A DNA stretch of 64,000 bases from assembly GCA_910587835.1 (NCBI GenBank), contig CAJUNQ010000016.1, positions 21,183 to 85,182 of the forward strand. The letters run 5' to 3'. Of this stretch, positions 40,348 to 49,226 are shown piece after piece. Under the pieces are notes generated by a model, which did not search any database, was not told the origin of the DNA, and worked only from the letters and a program-made list of their open reading frames with translations. Position numbers and translations under genes: made by a program. This DNA is from an uncultured Oscillospiraceae bacterium (lineage in GTDB: Bacteria > Bacillota > Clostridia > Oscillospirales > Acutalibacteraceae). Within the stretch, counting starts at the first letter, position 1. Each line of letters starts with the position of its first letter.

Positions 40348-42276
40348 TCAGTTCTCCGGCAGCCACACCCGCATCTGGTTCAGCCCCCGGTTGGCCCACG
40401 CGTAATAGGGAATCAGCCTGACCTCTGCCGGAACCCGCTCCGGGCGGCAGCTGGTGTAAAGCTCCTTGATTGCCTCCGTGCGCCAGCCCTGAGCCACCAC
40501 AGGCGCCACGCCTCCCAGAAGCGTCGGGTCAAAGGCCAGCTCCCGCAAGCCCCCCTCCCGGTCCAGAGAAAGAGAGAACACCTCGCCTCCATTGTCCGCG
40601 CCCTCGGCGCAATAGACCAAAGGCCCCCGCTGCACAGCCGCCCGGCCGGAATCCGCCGGCACCCGCTGAGAGGCATAGACCTTCCGGGGCTCCATGTCCA
40701 ACACCAGCTCCAGCTTGTCCCCTGGGGCAAATGTGCCGGAAATATAGGCATATCCCTCCCGGACCACCCCACTGAGGTCCACCTCTTTGCCATTATGCAG
40801 CAAAACCGTCCTCCGGCTCCAAGCGGGAATGTGCAGAGCCACCGTAGTCTCAGCAGGGTCCAAAAAGGTACAGCTCACCCGCCCGTCATGGGGATAGCCC
40901 GTCTCGCAGCGCATGGCCCAGCCAAAGGGGCTCTCCAGTCTTCCGTCCAGATAAGTATGCAGAAACAGCGTGTTCTCCCCTGCCGAGAAGGCATAGCTGC
41001 CAATGGACGCCAGCAGCCGGGCCACATTGGGCGGGCAGCAGGCGCAGGCATACCACTGGGGACGCTGGGGCAGAGCATGACGCTGGGTTGCCGCCTCTCC
41101 GGCAATGCCCGGGGCCGACTCCAAGGGGTTCACATAGAAAAACCGCCTGCCGTCCAAGGCCATGCCCGCCAGCGTTGTGTTGTACAATGCCCGCTCCATC
41201 ACATCCGCATACTCCCCTTTGGGTTCCAGCTCCAACATCCTTCTGGCGAAGAAAATCAGGCCGATCGAGGCGCAGGTCTCCGCATAAACCGTGTCGTTGG
41301 GCAGGTCATAGTCCACTGTAAAGGCCTCGCCCAGTACAGTAGACCCAATCCCCCCGGTGACATACATCCGCCGCTGGACAATGCTCTCCCACAGCCGCTC
41401 GCAGGCCTCCTTCAGACCAGGGTCGCCGGTCTCCCGGGCCAGGTCCGCCATACCGGTGTAAAGGTACACCGCCCGCACCGAATGCCCCACCGCGTCCCGC
41501 TGCTCCCGCACAGGCCGTGCGCTCTGGGTATAGTCCTTGTCCAAAGCCACATCGTTGGGCTGCCAGACATACCAATCCCGGTTCTTCCGCTCCTCCACAA
41601 AATAGTGTGGCTCCTGGCCCCGCACATCCACAAAATGCTGGGCCAGCTCCCGATACCTCTCATTCCCGCTGGCCCGGTAGAGCTTCATCAGCGCCAGCTC
41701 AATCTCCGGGTGCCCAGAGTAGCCCCGGGTGTTTTTCTGCATAAATTCCTGGTAGATATGGTCCGCGCAACGCTCCATAATATGCAGAAACCGGTCCTTG
41801 CCAGTGGCCTCGTGATAGGCGCACGCCGCCTCCATCAAATGACCGGCGCAGTAGAGCTCATGGGCCTCCTGCAAATTTGTCCAACGCTGGCCCGGCCTCT
41901 TCACCGTAAAATAGGAGTTGAGATACCCATCCGGGAACTGAGCCCGCTCCAACAGCTCCACCACCTGGTCCAGCCGCTGTTCCAGCTCCGGGTCCCGCTC
42001 TGCGGCCAGAGAAAAGGCCGCGGCCTCCATCCACTTGGCCACATCGCTGTCCTGAAACACCATGCCGTAAAATTCCTCGTCCAGGGGCTCTCCTGCCTGG
42101 GCCTTGGCCGCCAGCCGCAGGTTCTCAAGGGCGTGGCTCTTCTCCACGCCGGGCAGCTGGTCGTTGAGAATGCTGTACTGATAGGGCAGCACGGTCTCTC
42201 TCACCAGCCTCTGCTTTTCCGCCCAAAATCCCTTTTCCAGTTTGACTGCCGTTACCGGCAAACTTCTGCTCTGCAT
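40348..42276 (-). CDS. GH127-family beta-L-arabinofuranosidase-like protein
   Basis: A 642-residue glycoside hydrolase of family 127 (DUF1680). These enzymes use a zinc-bound cysteine nucleophile. The expected ligands are visible: YAETCASIG (Glu and Cys two apart) and YACACCPPNVARLLAS (the Cys-Cys pair) near residue 365, matching the HypBA1 pattern. An (alpha/alpha) barrel fills residues 1-430 and beta-domains the rest. No signal peptide is visible, so it would act on oligosaccharides after import. The ATG at 42276 is used, with GGGAG upstream. The gene separates the carboxypeptidase gene from rluB, which are close neighbours in related genomes, suggesting insertion. Confidence 0.88.
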   Translation of the reverse strand: MQSRSLPVTAVKLEKGFWAEKQRLVRETVLPYQYSILNDQLPGVEKSHALENLRLAAKAQAGEPLDEEFYGMVFQDSDVAKWMEAAAFSLAAERDPELEQRLDQVVELLERAQFPDGYLNSYFTVKRPGQRWTNLQEAHELYCAGHLMEAACAYHEATGKDRFLHIMERCADHIYQEFMQKNTRGYSGHPEIELALMKLYRASGNERYRELAQHFVDVRGQEPHYFVEERKNRDWYVWQPNDVALDKDYTQSARPVREQRDAVGHSVRAVYLYTGMADLARETGDPGLKEACERLWESIVQRRMYVTGGIGSTVLGEAFTVDYDLPNDTVYAETCASIGLIFFARRMLELEPKGEYADVMERALYNTTLAGMALDGRRFFYVNPLESAPGIAGEAATQRHALPQRPQWYACACCPPNVARLLASIGSYAFSAGENTLFLHTYLDGRLESPFGWAMRCETGYPHDGRVSCTFLDPAETTVALHIPAWSRRTVLLHNGKEVDLSGVVREGYAYISGTFAPGDKLELVLDMEPRKVYASQRVPADSGRAAVQRGPLVYCAEGADNGGEVFSLSLDREGGLRELAFDPTLLGGVAPVVAQGWRTEAIKELYTSCRPERVPAEVRLIPYYAWANRGLNQMRVWLPEN

Positions 42277-42356
42277 ATATTCCGACTCCCTTCCATTCAC
42301 TTTCTGCACATTTTTCAGCGTCCTAATATGATTATGGCGCCCTCCCCCAACCCCTG

Positions 42357-43520
42357 TCAGCGAAACCAGCCCTTCACCGTCTCCCAAAACTTCTCCCAGC
42401 CCGCCGGCTCCGGGGGCTCAGACACAGCCAGGTCCTCGCCTGCCAGAATGGGCACGCTGTATATCTCCTGGCCGTCCAGCAGATACTGCACCCGCCCCAC
42501 CCGTTCCCCCTCTGTCACCGGAGCATAGAGAAACCCGGGCAGCAGCACCCGGCTGGTCACCCTTTGGGCCTCCTCCCTGGTCAGGCTGAGGCGGATGCCC
42601 TGCCCCGCCCGCACATGGGCAGACTCCCGCTCTCCGCCCACCACAGCCACAGCCTCCGGGCAGGCCCCGTCCAGCTCCAGGGTCTCCGTGGTGGCAAAGC
42701 CATAGTCCAGCATGGCCATATGGTCGTCCCAGTCGTCCGGAGCATTCAGGGTCACGGCAATCAGCCCCGTTCCCTCCCGCCGGGCGGCAGACACCAGACA
42801 ACGCCCCGCCTTTTTGGTAAAGCCCGTCTTCACCCCCACACAGCCCTCATACAGCCGCAGCAGCTTGTTGTGGTTGGCATAGCCGACCTTCTGGGCTGGC
42901 TCCACAAACTCCACCTGCAGGTTGGCGCTGCCTGCAATGCGGGCGAACTCCGGGTTTTTCAACGCCGCCCGGGCCAGCAGAGCCATGTCGTAGGCCGTAG
43001 AGTAGTGGGCCTCATCGTCCAGCCCCGAGGGGGTCACAAAGTGGCTGGATTCCATGCCCAGTTCCTGAGCCCGGGCGTTCATCAGCTCCGCAAAGCCCTC
43101 CTGACTGCCCCCCAGGTAAATGGCAGCGGAGTTGGCCGCGTCATTGCCCGAGGCCAACAGCATGCCCTCGGCCAGACTGGTCAGGCTCAGCCGGTTGCCG
43201 GCCAGCAGCCCCATAGAGGAGCCCTCCACACGCACCATCTCCTCGGTGATGTCCACCACCGGGTCCCCTGCCCGCTGGGCCTCCTCCAAAGACAGCAGCG
43301 CAGTCATGATTTTGGTGGTGCTGGCCATTGCCAGCTGCTCATGGGCGTTTTTCTCAAAGATGACTCTGCCGTCGTCCGCAGAAATCAGGATGGCGCTCTG
43401 GGCAGAGACCTGGGGCTCCTCCGGCTCCGCCCCCTGGGTTGTGGGGAGGGGCAGAGCCAACAGAAGCGCCGCAAGAAACGCCCCTGCCCAACGCCGCGAT
43501 TTTTTTTCCAATCCTATCAC
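42357..43520 (-). CDS. Serine-type D-Ala-D-Ala carboxypeptidase (DacF/DacB-like)
   Basis: A 387-residue penicillin-binding protein 5-type enzyme that trims the terminal D-Ala from peptidoglycan stem peptides. A signal peptide (RRWAGAFLAALLLALPLP) is followed by the active-site motifs ASTTK (SxxK), SGN (SxN) and GVKTGFT (KTG). The C-terminal PBP5 domain and an amphipathic end (KFWETVKGWFR) suggest membrane association. It starts with GTG at 43520, or TTG three codons later; neither has an ideal ribosome site. Position next to ytfJ and scpAB is typical of the sporulation-linked DacF/DacB type. Confidence 0.9.
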   Translation of the reverse strand: MIGLEKKSRRWAGAFLAALLLALPLPTTQGAEPEEPQVSAQSAILISADDGRVIFEKNAHEQLAMASTTKIMTALLSLEEAQRAGDPVVDITEEMVRVEGSSMGLLAGNRLSLTSLAEGMLLASGNDAANSAAIYLGGSQEGFAELMNARAQELGMESSHFVTPSGLDDEAHYSTAYDMALLARAALKNPEFARIAGSANLQVEFVEPAQKVGYANHNKLLRLYEGCVGVKTGFTKKAGRCLVSAARREGTGLIAVTLNAPDDWDDHMAMLDYGFATTETLELDGACPEAVAVVGGERESAHVRAGQGIRLSLTREEAQRVTSRVLLPGFLYAPVTEGERVGRVQYLLDGQEIYSVPILAGEDLAVSEPPEPAGWEKFWETVKGWFR

Positions 43521-43568
43521 CCGCCTTCTGCCAAAGACTATGCGGACAGGCGGCGGGATATGCTTGCC

Positions 43569-43994
43569 TTACTCCTTTGCAGCCTCCGGCGCCCCGGCCG
43601 GGGCGGGCTCAGGCTCCTCCTCCTTTTTCCGGTTGAACAGCGAGCCCAGCATGTCGGCAATATCCGGTATCTTCTCCAAAGCCCTGTCCACAGGACTGAA
43701 ATAGGGCTCAATCTGAATCACCCGCACATTCCCCTGGTGGATGGAGAGAAAGGCGACCGGGCTCACCGTAATGCCCGCCCCGCTGCCGCCGGCAAACAAC
43801 CCCTGGGGGGGCTGGGCCTTTGAGGGCAGGTCCGAGCCCCCGGCGGCAAAGCCATAGTTCACCCGGGAAATGGGGATGACCGTGGTCCCGTCCGGGGTGG
43901 TGATCGGGTCCCCCACCACGGTGTTCACGTCCACCATCTGCTTAATTTTTTCCATGCTGGACTCCAACAGCCCGCTTACCTTGTTCTCGCTCAT
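43569..43994 (-). CDS. ytfJ: GerW/YtfJ family sporulation protein
   Basis: A 141-residue protein of the YtfJ/GerW family, present in spore formers and needed in Bacillus for normal germination responses. Conserved segments are VGDPITTPDGTTVIPISRV, a glycine-rich FAGGSGAGI and SPVAFLSIHQGNVRV. The C-terminus is a low-complexity Glu/Pro/Ala tail. The ATG at 43994 overlaps the stop of the DUF2953 gene (ATGA); the open frame extends upstream only as overlap. DUF2953-ytfJ-carboxypeptidase is a familiar order in Clostridia. Confidence 0.9.
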   Translation of the reverse strand: MSENKVSGLLESSMEKIKQMVDVNTVVGDPITTPDGTTVIPISRVNYGFAAGGSDLPSKAQPPQGLFAGGSGAGITVSPVAFLSIHQGNVRVIQIEPYFSPVDRALEKIPDIADMLGSLFNRKKEEEPEPAPAGAPEAAKE

Positions 43995-44665
43995 GCTCTG
44001 CTTCCTTTCTCTGTTTGTTTCTCCCGACTTTGTGAAGCTTTTGGCTTTACACGCAGCCGCCTCCATATGCCCAGCCCCCCAAACAGCAGGGCCAAACCCG
44101 CTTGCAACACAAAAAACGGGCGGATGGAAAGGCGAGCTGTAAAGTCCACCATATTCACATCACTGTGATAATCCAAGTCCACTGTAAGGCCTTTTGCTTT
44201 ACAGGGCAGCAGATGAAACAGCCCCCCGCAGGCCCCATAAACCCCGGCGGACACCCTGCCGTAAAGGAGCGCCGCCGCAGCCGCGTCCCCGCTCCCGCCG
44301 AGGCACAGGTAAAGGTCAAACTCCCGCAGCTTCAGCCGCCGCAAAAGCCTCCCGGAGGTCCGCCCCAGCAGCTTCAGCAAGTCGCCCAGCCCCTGCAAAA
44401 AGCCCCCCAGCCCCTTCTGCCGCAAAATTTCCTTCAGCTGCCCCTGCCAGTCCGGCCCAGCCTTTTGGGGCTTTTCCTTCTCCGGCTCCGGTTCGGGCTC
44501 AGGCTCCTCCTTTGGCTCCTGGCCCGGCTGCAGCTTGTACCGAAAAAACAGATACCGCAGCTCCAGCCCAAACTCCTCCTGAAAGCGCAGGGTGGCGTGC
44601 AGGGGCGTCAGGGTCAGCAGCAAAAGGAACAGCAGCAGGCCGCCGAGAACATAGAGAACGATCAC
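43991..44665 (-). CDS. DUF2953 domain protein
   Basis: A 224-residue protein with an N-terminal membrane helix (MIVLYVLGGLLLFLLLLTL) and the DUF2953 domain from about residue 25, including KLREFDLYLCLGGSGDAAAAAL and VDLDYHSDVNM. A Pro/Glu repeat (EPEPEPEPE) lies near residue 55 and a C-terminal hydrophobic segment near 195. The function is unknown. It regularly sits next to ytfJ in spore formers, so a sporulation or spore-envelope role is inferred from neighbours. Confidence 0.85.
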   Translation of the reverse strand: MIVLYVLGGLLLFLLLLTLTPLHATLRFQEEFGLELRYLFFRYKLQPGQEPKEEPEPEPEPEKEKPQKAGPDWQGQLKEILRQKGLGGFLQGLGDLLKLLGRTSGRLLRRLKLREFDLYLCLGGSGDAAAAALLYGRVSAGVYGACGGLFHLLPCKAKGLTVDLDYHSDVNMVDFTARLSIRPFFVLQAGLALLFGGLGIWRRLRVKPKASQSREKQTEKGSRA

Positions 44666-44705
44666 GCCGCCCCCCTCCTTTCCTCATGAGTCCAAAACCG
44701 CCCGG

Positions 44706-45287
44706 TCAGCCCAGCATAATCTGCTCCGGCGCTTGGTCGCTCTCCCCGCTGTCTTCCACCTGGTCCTCCTCGCCGTCGCCCCCCGGCGGGGGCGGCAGCT
44801 GGTCGATAGAGGACAGCTGGAAGCAGCGCAGAAAATTCTCGGTGGTGCCATACAGCAGGGGACGGCCCGGCAGCTCCAACCGGCCCCGCTCCTCCAAAAG
44901 CCCCTTCTGCACCAGGCTTCCCACCACGCCGGAGCAGTCCACCCCCCGCACCTGCTCCACAAAGGCCTTGGTTACGGGCTGGTTATAGGCCACCACCGCC
45001 AGCACCTCCATTGCCGCCTGAGACAGGGGAGTGTTCCGCTTCAGGTCCAGCGCCGCCCGCACCGGCTCAATAAAGGCCGGGTTGGTGCAGAACTGGGCGG
45101 CGTCCCCCAGCACCAGCAGGTGAATGCCGCTGTTGCGGGTATTGTATTTTTTTTTCAGCGCGGCCAGAATCTCCTCCACCGCGTAGGTCCGCACCCCCAG
45201 CACCTGGGCGATGCGGTCCAGGGCCACGGGCTCTCCCCCTGCAAAGAGAATGGCCTCGATCTTGCCCATCAGCTCGTTATTTTTCAT
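44706..45287 (-). CDS. scpB: Segregation and condensation protein B (ScpB)
   Basis: A 193-residue SMC-complex accessory protein made of two winged-helix domains: MGKIEAILFAGGEPVALDRIAQVLGV at the start and LSQAAMEVLAVVAYNQPVTK in the second domain, with the conserved RGVDCSGVVGSLVQKGLLEE. The C-terminal 35 residues are acidic. It lies 17 bases after scpA. Confidence 0.93.
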   Translation of the reverse strand: MKNNELMGKIEAILFAGGEPVALDRIAQVLGVRTYAVEEILAALKKKYNTRNSGIHLLVLGDAAQFCTNPAFIEPVRAALDLKRNTPLSQAAMEVLAVVAYNQPVTKAFVEQVRGVDCSGVVGSLVQKGLLEERGRLELPGRPLLYGTTENFLRCFQLSSIDQLPPPPGGDGEEDQVEDSGESDQAPEQIMLG

Positions 45288-45304
45288 AGCTCCCCTTTAC
45301 TCTC

Positions 45305-46021
45305 TCACGAATTGGCCCGCTCCCGGCCCAGCAGCCGGACCTGGCAGGCGCTGTCCTCCCCTTCCACCCGAACCCGGCGGCTTTTCACCAGCTCCAGCAC
45401 TGCCAGAAACAAGGCCACCCGGGAAGAACGGTCCTGCTTCTGTGCAAACAACGCCTGATAGGCCACTGTCCCCCGCCGCCAGAGATACCGCAGCACAAAC
45501 ACCGTCTGGCTGGCCACAGAGACGATCCGGGCGCTCACCAAAGCCGAAAAGCTCTCGGGCTTGGGGGGCAGCAGGCTTTTGCCCTTGCCCCATGCAGCCC
45601 GCAGGGCCTGGCCCAGCTCCCGGGGGTCGTGAACCCGCTGGTATGTAAAGTCGGCGGGTAGCTCCTCCGCCGGCCGGGTGACTGTGTCAAAGGCCGCCTG
45701 CTCCCGCAGCTTTTCCGCCGCCCGCCGGCACTGCTGATATTCCAGCAGCAGGCCGGTCAGCTCAAGCCGGGGGTCTTCCTCCTCCTCGGGCCGGGGCAGC
45801 AGCGAGGCGGTTTTGATGTACACCAGCCGCGCGGCCATTTCCAAAAACTCGCTGGCAATGTCCAGGTCCGCCTCCCGCATCAGCTCAATCTGCTCTATAT
45901 ACTGGTCCAGCAGCTCCGCAATGGGAATGTCGTAGATGTCGATTTTATTTTTCGCCACCAAAGCCAGCAGCATGTCCAGGGGGCCCTCATAGACCTCTAA
46001 CCTGTATTGCAGCTTATCCAT
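45305..46021 (-). CDS. scpA: Segregation and condensation protein A (ScpA)
   Basis: The 238-residue kleisin that bridges SMC heads. The N-terminal domain is typical: YRLEVYEGPLDMLLALVAKNK with IDIYDIPIAELLDQYI, and LEMAARLVYIKTASLLP. The C-terminal winged helix binds the SMC cap. The ATG directly follows the stop of the M50 protease gene (TAA-ATG), so the three genes M50-scpA-scpB are translated in tandem. Confidence 0.93.
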   Translation of the reverse strand: MDKLQYRLEVYEGPLDMLLALVAKNKIDIYDIPIAELLDQYIEQIELMREADLDIASEFLEMAARLVYIKTASLLPRPEEEEDPRLELTGLLLEYQQCRRAAEKLREQAAFDTVTRPAEELPADFTYQRVHDPRELGQALRAAWGKGKSLLPPKPESFSALVSARIVSVASQTVFVLRYLWRRGTVAYQALFAQKQDRSSRVALFLAVLELVKSRRVRVEGEDSACQVRLLGRERANS

Positions 46022-46717
46022 TTACAGCACACCAAACAGCCGGAAGGGCAGCGCGGCAATCCAGGTAATCCCTTGGGTCAGCACGCTCTCCACCGCGTAA
46101 AGGGGGCCCGAAAAGGCTCCCGAGAACATCAACACAAACAGCGCCATCACAAAGATATTCTGATACCGGTAGTAGGTAGCCAGAGCCCGGTCGCTGAGAA
46201 AAGCCCCCAGAATCCGGGAGCCGTCCAGAGGGGGAATGGGCAGCAGGTTGAACGCAGCCAGAGTCACGTTGACAGTGACATAATAGCTGAACATATTGAG
46301 AATAAAGTCCGTGACCGCGTTATAAGGGGCAAAGGCCAGCACTGCAAACAGCAGCACCGCCCCCACCAACGCCGCCAGCAGGTTCGAGACCGGCCCGGCC
46401 ACAGCCACAATGGCCATGTCCCGCTTTGGCTTCTTAAAGTAGCGGGGGTCCACCGGCACGGGCCTCGCCCAGCCAAAGCCGAACAAAAACAGCCACACCG
46501 TGCCCACCGGGTCCACGCTGGCCAGGGGGTTCAGGGTCAGGCGGCGTTCCAGCCTGGCCGTGGGGTCTCCCAGCTTGTTGGCAGTCCAGCCGTGGGCCAG
46601 CTCATGCAGGGGCAGAATGCACACAATGACGAAAATGATGGCCAGCACCTGGGCCAGCACCGCCTTTACATCGACGCTGCCCCCGGCCATAATGGTCCGT
46701 ATCACACTGAGGATCAT
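46022..46717 (-). CDS. Site-2 protease-like M50 metallopeptidase
   Basis: A 231-residue polytopic membrane protease-like protein of the YwhC/YugP-related M50 group. The zinc motif LHELAHGW lies near residue 40, and the third ligand region reads NLLPIPPLDGSRI near residue 160. About six hydrophobic segments are present. The substrate is unknown; genes of this family lie beside scpA in many Clostridia. The ATG at 46717 follows AAAGGAAG. Confidence 0.88.
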   Translation of the reverse strand: MILSVIRTIMAGGSVDVKAVLAQVLAIIFVIVCILPLHELAHGWTANKLGDPTARLERRLTLNPLASVDPVGTVWLFLFGFGWARPVPVDPRYFKKPKRDMAIVAVAGPVSNLLAALVGAVLLFAVLAFAPYNAVTDFILNMFSYYVTVNVTLAAFNLLPIPPLDGSRILGAFLSDRALATYYRYQNIFVMALFVLMFSGAFSGPLYAVESVLTQGITWIAALPFRLFGVL

Positions 46718-46844
46718 AAGGAGGCTTCCTTTCTTTCGCTCTGAGTTTTGGTCCTTCGGGGGCGGCTTTCTTCTGCCCGCGAAGGCTGCACTCCAAGGAT
46801 TATAACCTATTTTCAGGAAAAAGACAATTCCTTTCAAAAAAAAC

Positions 46845-46873
46845 TTGCAATTTGTTCCTGCATCTGTTATAAT
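46845..46873 (+). promoter_or_regulatory. Sigma-A promoter for rpmB
   Basis: TTGCAA (46845-46850) and perfect TATAAT (46868-46873) with 17 bases between. The leader is about 50 bases and ends in AAGGAGG at 46917-46923. Confidence 0.8.
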
Positions 46874-46930
46874 CCTAGTTGTTGATTTTTAAGACCCGCA
46901 TCATACCCGTACTTGTAAGGAGGTGCAGAT

Positions 46931-47119
46931 ATGGCAAAATGTGAATTCTGCGGCAAGGGCGTTGCGTTCGGTTGTAAGGTTTCTCACTCCATGCGTCACT
47001 CCAACCGTTCCTGGAAGCCCAACATCCGCCGCGTCAAGGCGATTGTGGACGGGACTCCCAAGCGTGTTTACGCCTGCACCCGCTGCCTGCGTTCCGGCAA
47101 AGTGACCCGCGCCGTGTAA
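46931..47119 (+). CDS. rpmB: Ribosomal protein bL28
   Basis: A 62-residue ribosomal large-subunit protein. It keeps the zinc-type C-x2-C pairs: MAKCEFCGKG at the start and ACTRCLRSGKV near the end, plus VSHSMRHSNRSWKPN in between. This is the cysteine-containing (C+) form. Single-gene unit with its own promoter and terminator. Confidence 0.95.
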   Translation: MAKCEFCGKGVAFGCKVSHSMRHSNRSWKPNIRRVKAIVDGTPKRVYACTRCLRSGKVTRAV

Positions 47120-47154
47120 CTCCGGCCCCAAGGAGCCAGGTACATCTGAAAGCA

Positions 47155-47215
47155 AACAAGGGCTGTTGACTGGGCCTGCCTGCGGGCGGCTCACAAGCAG
47201 CCCTATTTGTTTTGC
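47155..47215 (+). terminator. Terminator of rpmB
   Basis: AACAAGGGCTG (47155-47165) pairs with CAGCCC and TTGTT (47198-47212) around a GC-rich branched loop, followed by TTTG. Confidence 0.55.
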
Positions 47216-47648
47216 CATTTTTCCTGACCAGGGAGGCGTACTGCCTGACAAAAGCCTCTCCCGATGAAACAATATTTTGGGGGCTCAGCTCCCCCTCCCC
47301 GCCCATCCTCCCAATCTACCGGCAGCAAAACCGAACGCTCGCCGGCTTGCTCCGCAAACCTTCCGCAGCCGCCAAGACCCCGCGTCTGCGCTCGCTGGGC
47401 TTCTGCTGGTTCACCTGGCGGCGTGCTGAGAGAAAAATAATACTATCTTTTTATTACAGTCTCTCTTGACAGGAGTACCGGCAAGCCCCTTCCTCTGAAT
47501 ATGACAGCAGCATACAGGCCGCTGGTCTCCCTGCGGTCGACCTCGCCAGGGGTGCCACGGCGGCGCAGCTCTGCCCCGTCCCAAACTGAGATTTGGGAGC
47601 GAACCCGTACCTCGCCTCTTTGCTGTCTGCACCGCCTAAGTTCAAGGT
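47216..47648. other. Gene-free region between rpmB and mscS
   Basis: No supported gene on either strand; several short frames lack ribosome sites. A small hairpin TCCCAAA/TTTGGGA lies at 47579-47599, followed by the modular hairpin repeat copy 2. Confidence 0.5.
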
Positions 47649-47736
47649 CAAGGTCGCCTCCGGCGGCCGAGTTCACGAAGTGAACTCGCAGGCTCTGCCT
47701 TAAGAATCCGCCAGGGGCCTAACGCCCCTGGACCGC
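47649..47736. repeat. Modular GC-rich hairpin repeat, copy 2
   Basis: It has the same left end as copy 1 (CAAGGTCGCCTCCGGCGGCC) and the same right hairpin (CCAGGGGC/GCCCCTGG, 47711-47731, then ACCGCG). The middle is replaced by a different stem, CGAGTTCA/TGAACTCG (47668-47688). It ends one base from the mscS stop codon. Confidence 0.85.
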
Positions 47737-47737
47737 G

Positions 47738-48556
47738 CTATTTGGTCTCCACATGCACGTCCAGCTGTGGGAACGGGATGGCAATGCCCTCCTGGTCAAA
47801 GGCCAGCTTCACTGCCTCCTGCATGGCAAAATACAGGTCCCAATACTCCTCCTGCCGACACCAAAGCTTCATCACCAAGGTCACCGAGCTGTCCTTCAGC
47901 TCCCCCACCGCAATCACCGGCCCCGGCTGGTCCAACACCCGGGAGTCCTTCTCCGCCAGCCTTGCCAGCACCCCCTTGGCCTTCTGCAGGTCCGCCGAAT
48001 AGGCCACCCCATAGCTCAGGTCCAACCGCCTGGTGCCGTTGGTGCTGAAATTCACCACCACATCCCCCGTCACCCGGGAGTTTGGCACAATGACCTCCTT
48101 GTTGTCAAAGGTCGCCAGAATGGTATAGAGAATCTCAATCCGCTTAACCGTGCCCTCATAGCCCCCAAAAGCCAGATAGTCCCCCATTTTGAAGGGTTTG
48201 GTAAAAATAATCTGCATGCCGCTGACCAAATTGGAGAGACTCCCCTGCAGGGCAAAGCTGGCGGTCAGCCCCGCCGCCCCCAGCGCCGCCACCAGAGAGT
48301 TGACGTTAATCTGCAGCTGGGCCACCGCGCTCACCGCGGCCACCATCAGCACCACAGCCCGCACCAGCGAGCCGATAAAGCCCGCCACCAGCGGGTCGCC
48401 CCGGCCCTTTTTCACAGCGTTGCGGGTCAGCCGTGCCGCCAGCCGGGCCAGCCACCACCCGGCCAGAAAAATCAGCCCCGCCGCTAGAAGATTGCCCCCC
48501 ATTTTCACCAGCCACGCCACAATCGCGGCCAAAAAGCCGTTCTGCTCCTGACTCAT
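47738..48556 (-). CDS. mscS: Small-conductance mechanosensitive channel (MscS)
   Basis: A 272-residue MscS-type channel that releases solutes on hypo-osmotic shock. Three membrane helices are visible; the pore helix TM3 is the Gly/Ala-rich VAALGAAGLTASFALQGSLSNLVSG. The beta domain contains KMGDYLAFGGYEGTVKRI and VIVPNSRVTGDVVVNFS, and the C-terminal alpha/beta domain ends PQLDVHVETK. The ATG at 48556 follows GGAGGAG. A TATAAT box lies at 48584-48589 on the minus strand. Confidence 0.93.
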   Translation of the reverse strand: MSQEQNGFLAAIVAWLVKMGGNLLAAGLIFLAGWWLARLAARLTRNAVKKGRGDPLVAGFIGSLVRAVVLMVAAVSAVAQLQINVNSLVAALGAAGLTASFALQGSLSNLVSGMQIIFTKPFKMGDYLAFGGYEGTVKRIEILYTILATFDNKEVIVPNSRVTGDVVVNFSTNGTRRLDLSYGVAYSADLQKAKGVLARLAEKDSRVLDQPGPVIAVGELKDSSVTLVMKLWCRQEEYWDLYFAMQEAVKLAFDQEGIAIPFPQLDVHVETK

Positions 48557-49226
48557 CCAACTCCTCCTTCCTTTTCCCCTCCATTATACCACCAACCGGG
48601 GCGAAAAAGGAAGAATTTCCTGGAAAATTTTCGCAGAAATTCATTTCCCCCTGTTCCCCGCCCGGTATTTATGCTATAATGTGTTCTGACGAATATAAAA
48701 AGATTCCGTCCGGCAAAGCAAAAACCAGAGAGAACCGAACCCCATACCGCGAAAAGAGGCGCCCCATCGCCGCCTTTGACCTTACGCGTTCCATCAGCCG
48801 CTGTCCCACAGCATAAATTAAGGCGCGTTCAGGCAGACCTTATCCCATTTTTCGCGTTGACAATTTTGGGGCAGCGCCAACCGCGCTCAACAAAATTGCC
48901 TTTGCCGGCTCTTGTACACATCCAACGAAAAATTGTCTGCGCAGCCCCCCCTACAGTTTCTATACCATGTCGCCCTTCCAGTACGCGAGACACATAAAGC
49001 TTCCGGGCGGCTGCGCACATTTTGGAGCTCTTGATAAAGTCGAGTCCAGAAAAACAATGCACAGAATTTGGCTGCAAAAATTCGGTTTTGCCTTTTTATT
49101 TGTACGTTTAGCAGACCCATTTTCCCCCGAAGTCCGGCCGAAATATGGGGACACGCCCGAAAAGAAACCGCCAAAAAAAGTCCGGGTAGGCGCACAGCCT
49201 CCATTTGTCACAAGGAGTAGGAGTTT
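48557..49226. other. 670-base gene-free region before the MORN gene
   Basis: No gene is supported. On the plus strand a TATAAT at 48674-48679 has no good -35. An inverted repeat pairs GACAATTTT near 48861 with AAAATTGTC near 48930, and a third related CAAAATTG lies near 48892. The segment 48830-49110 has lower GC than its surroundings. It could hold an RNA or a degraded element; I cannot show either. Confidence 0.4.

Noticed and set aside
48671..48816. Short basic ORF (MCSDEYKKIPSG...) in the region before the MORN gene
   Set aside because: Its ATG overlaps a TATAAT box and there is no ribosome site.
48857..48899. TTGACA at 48857 as promoter of the MORN gene
   Set aside because: No -10 at 16-18 bases downstream; the hexamer belongs to an inverted repeat.
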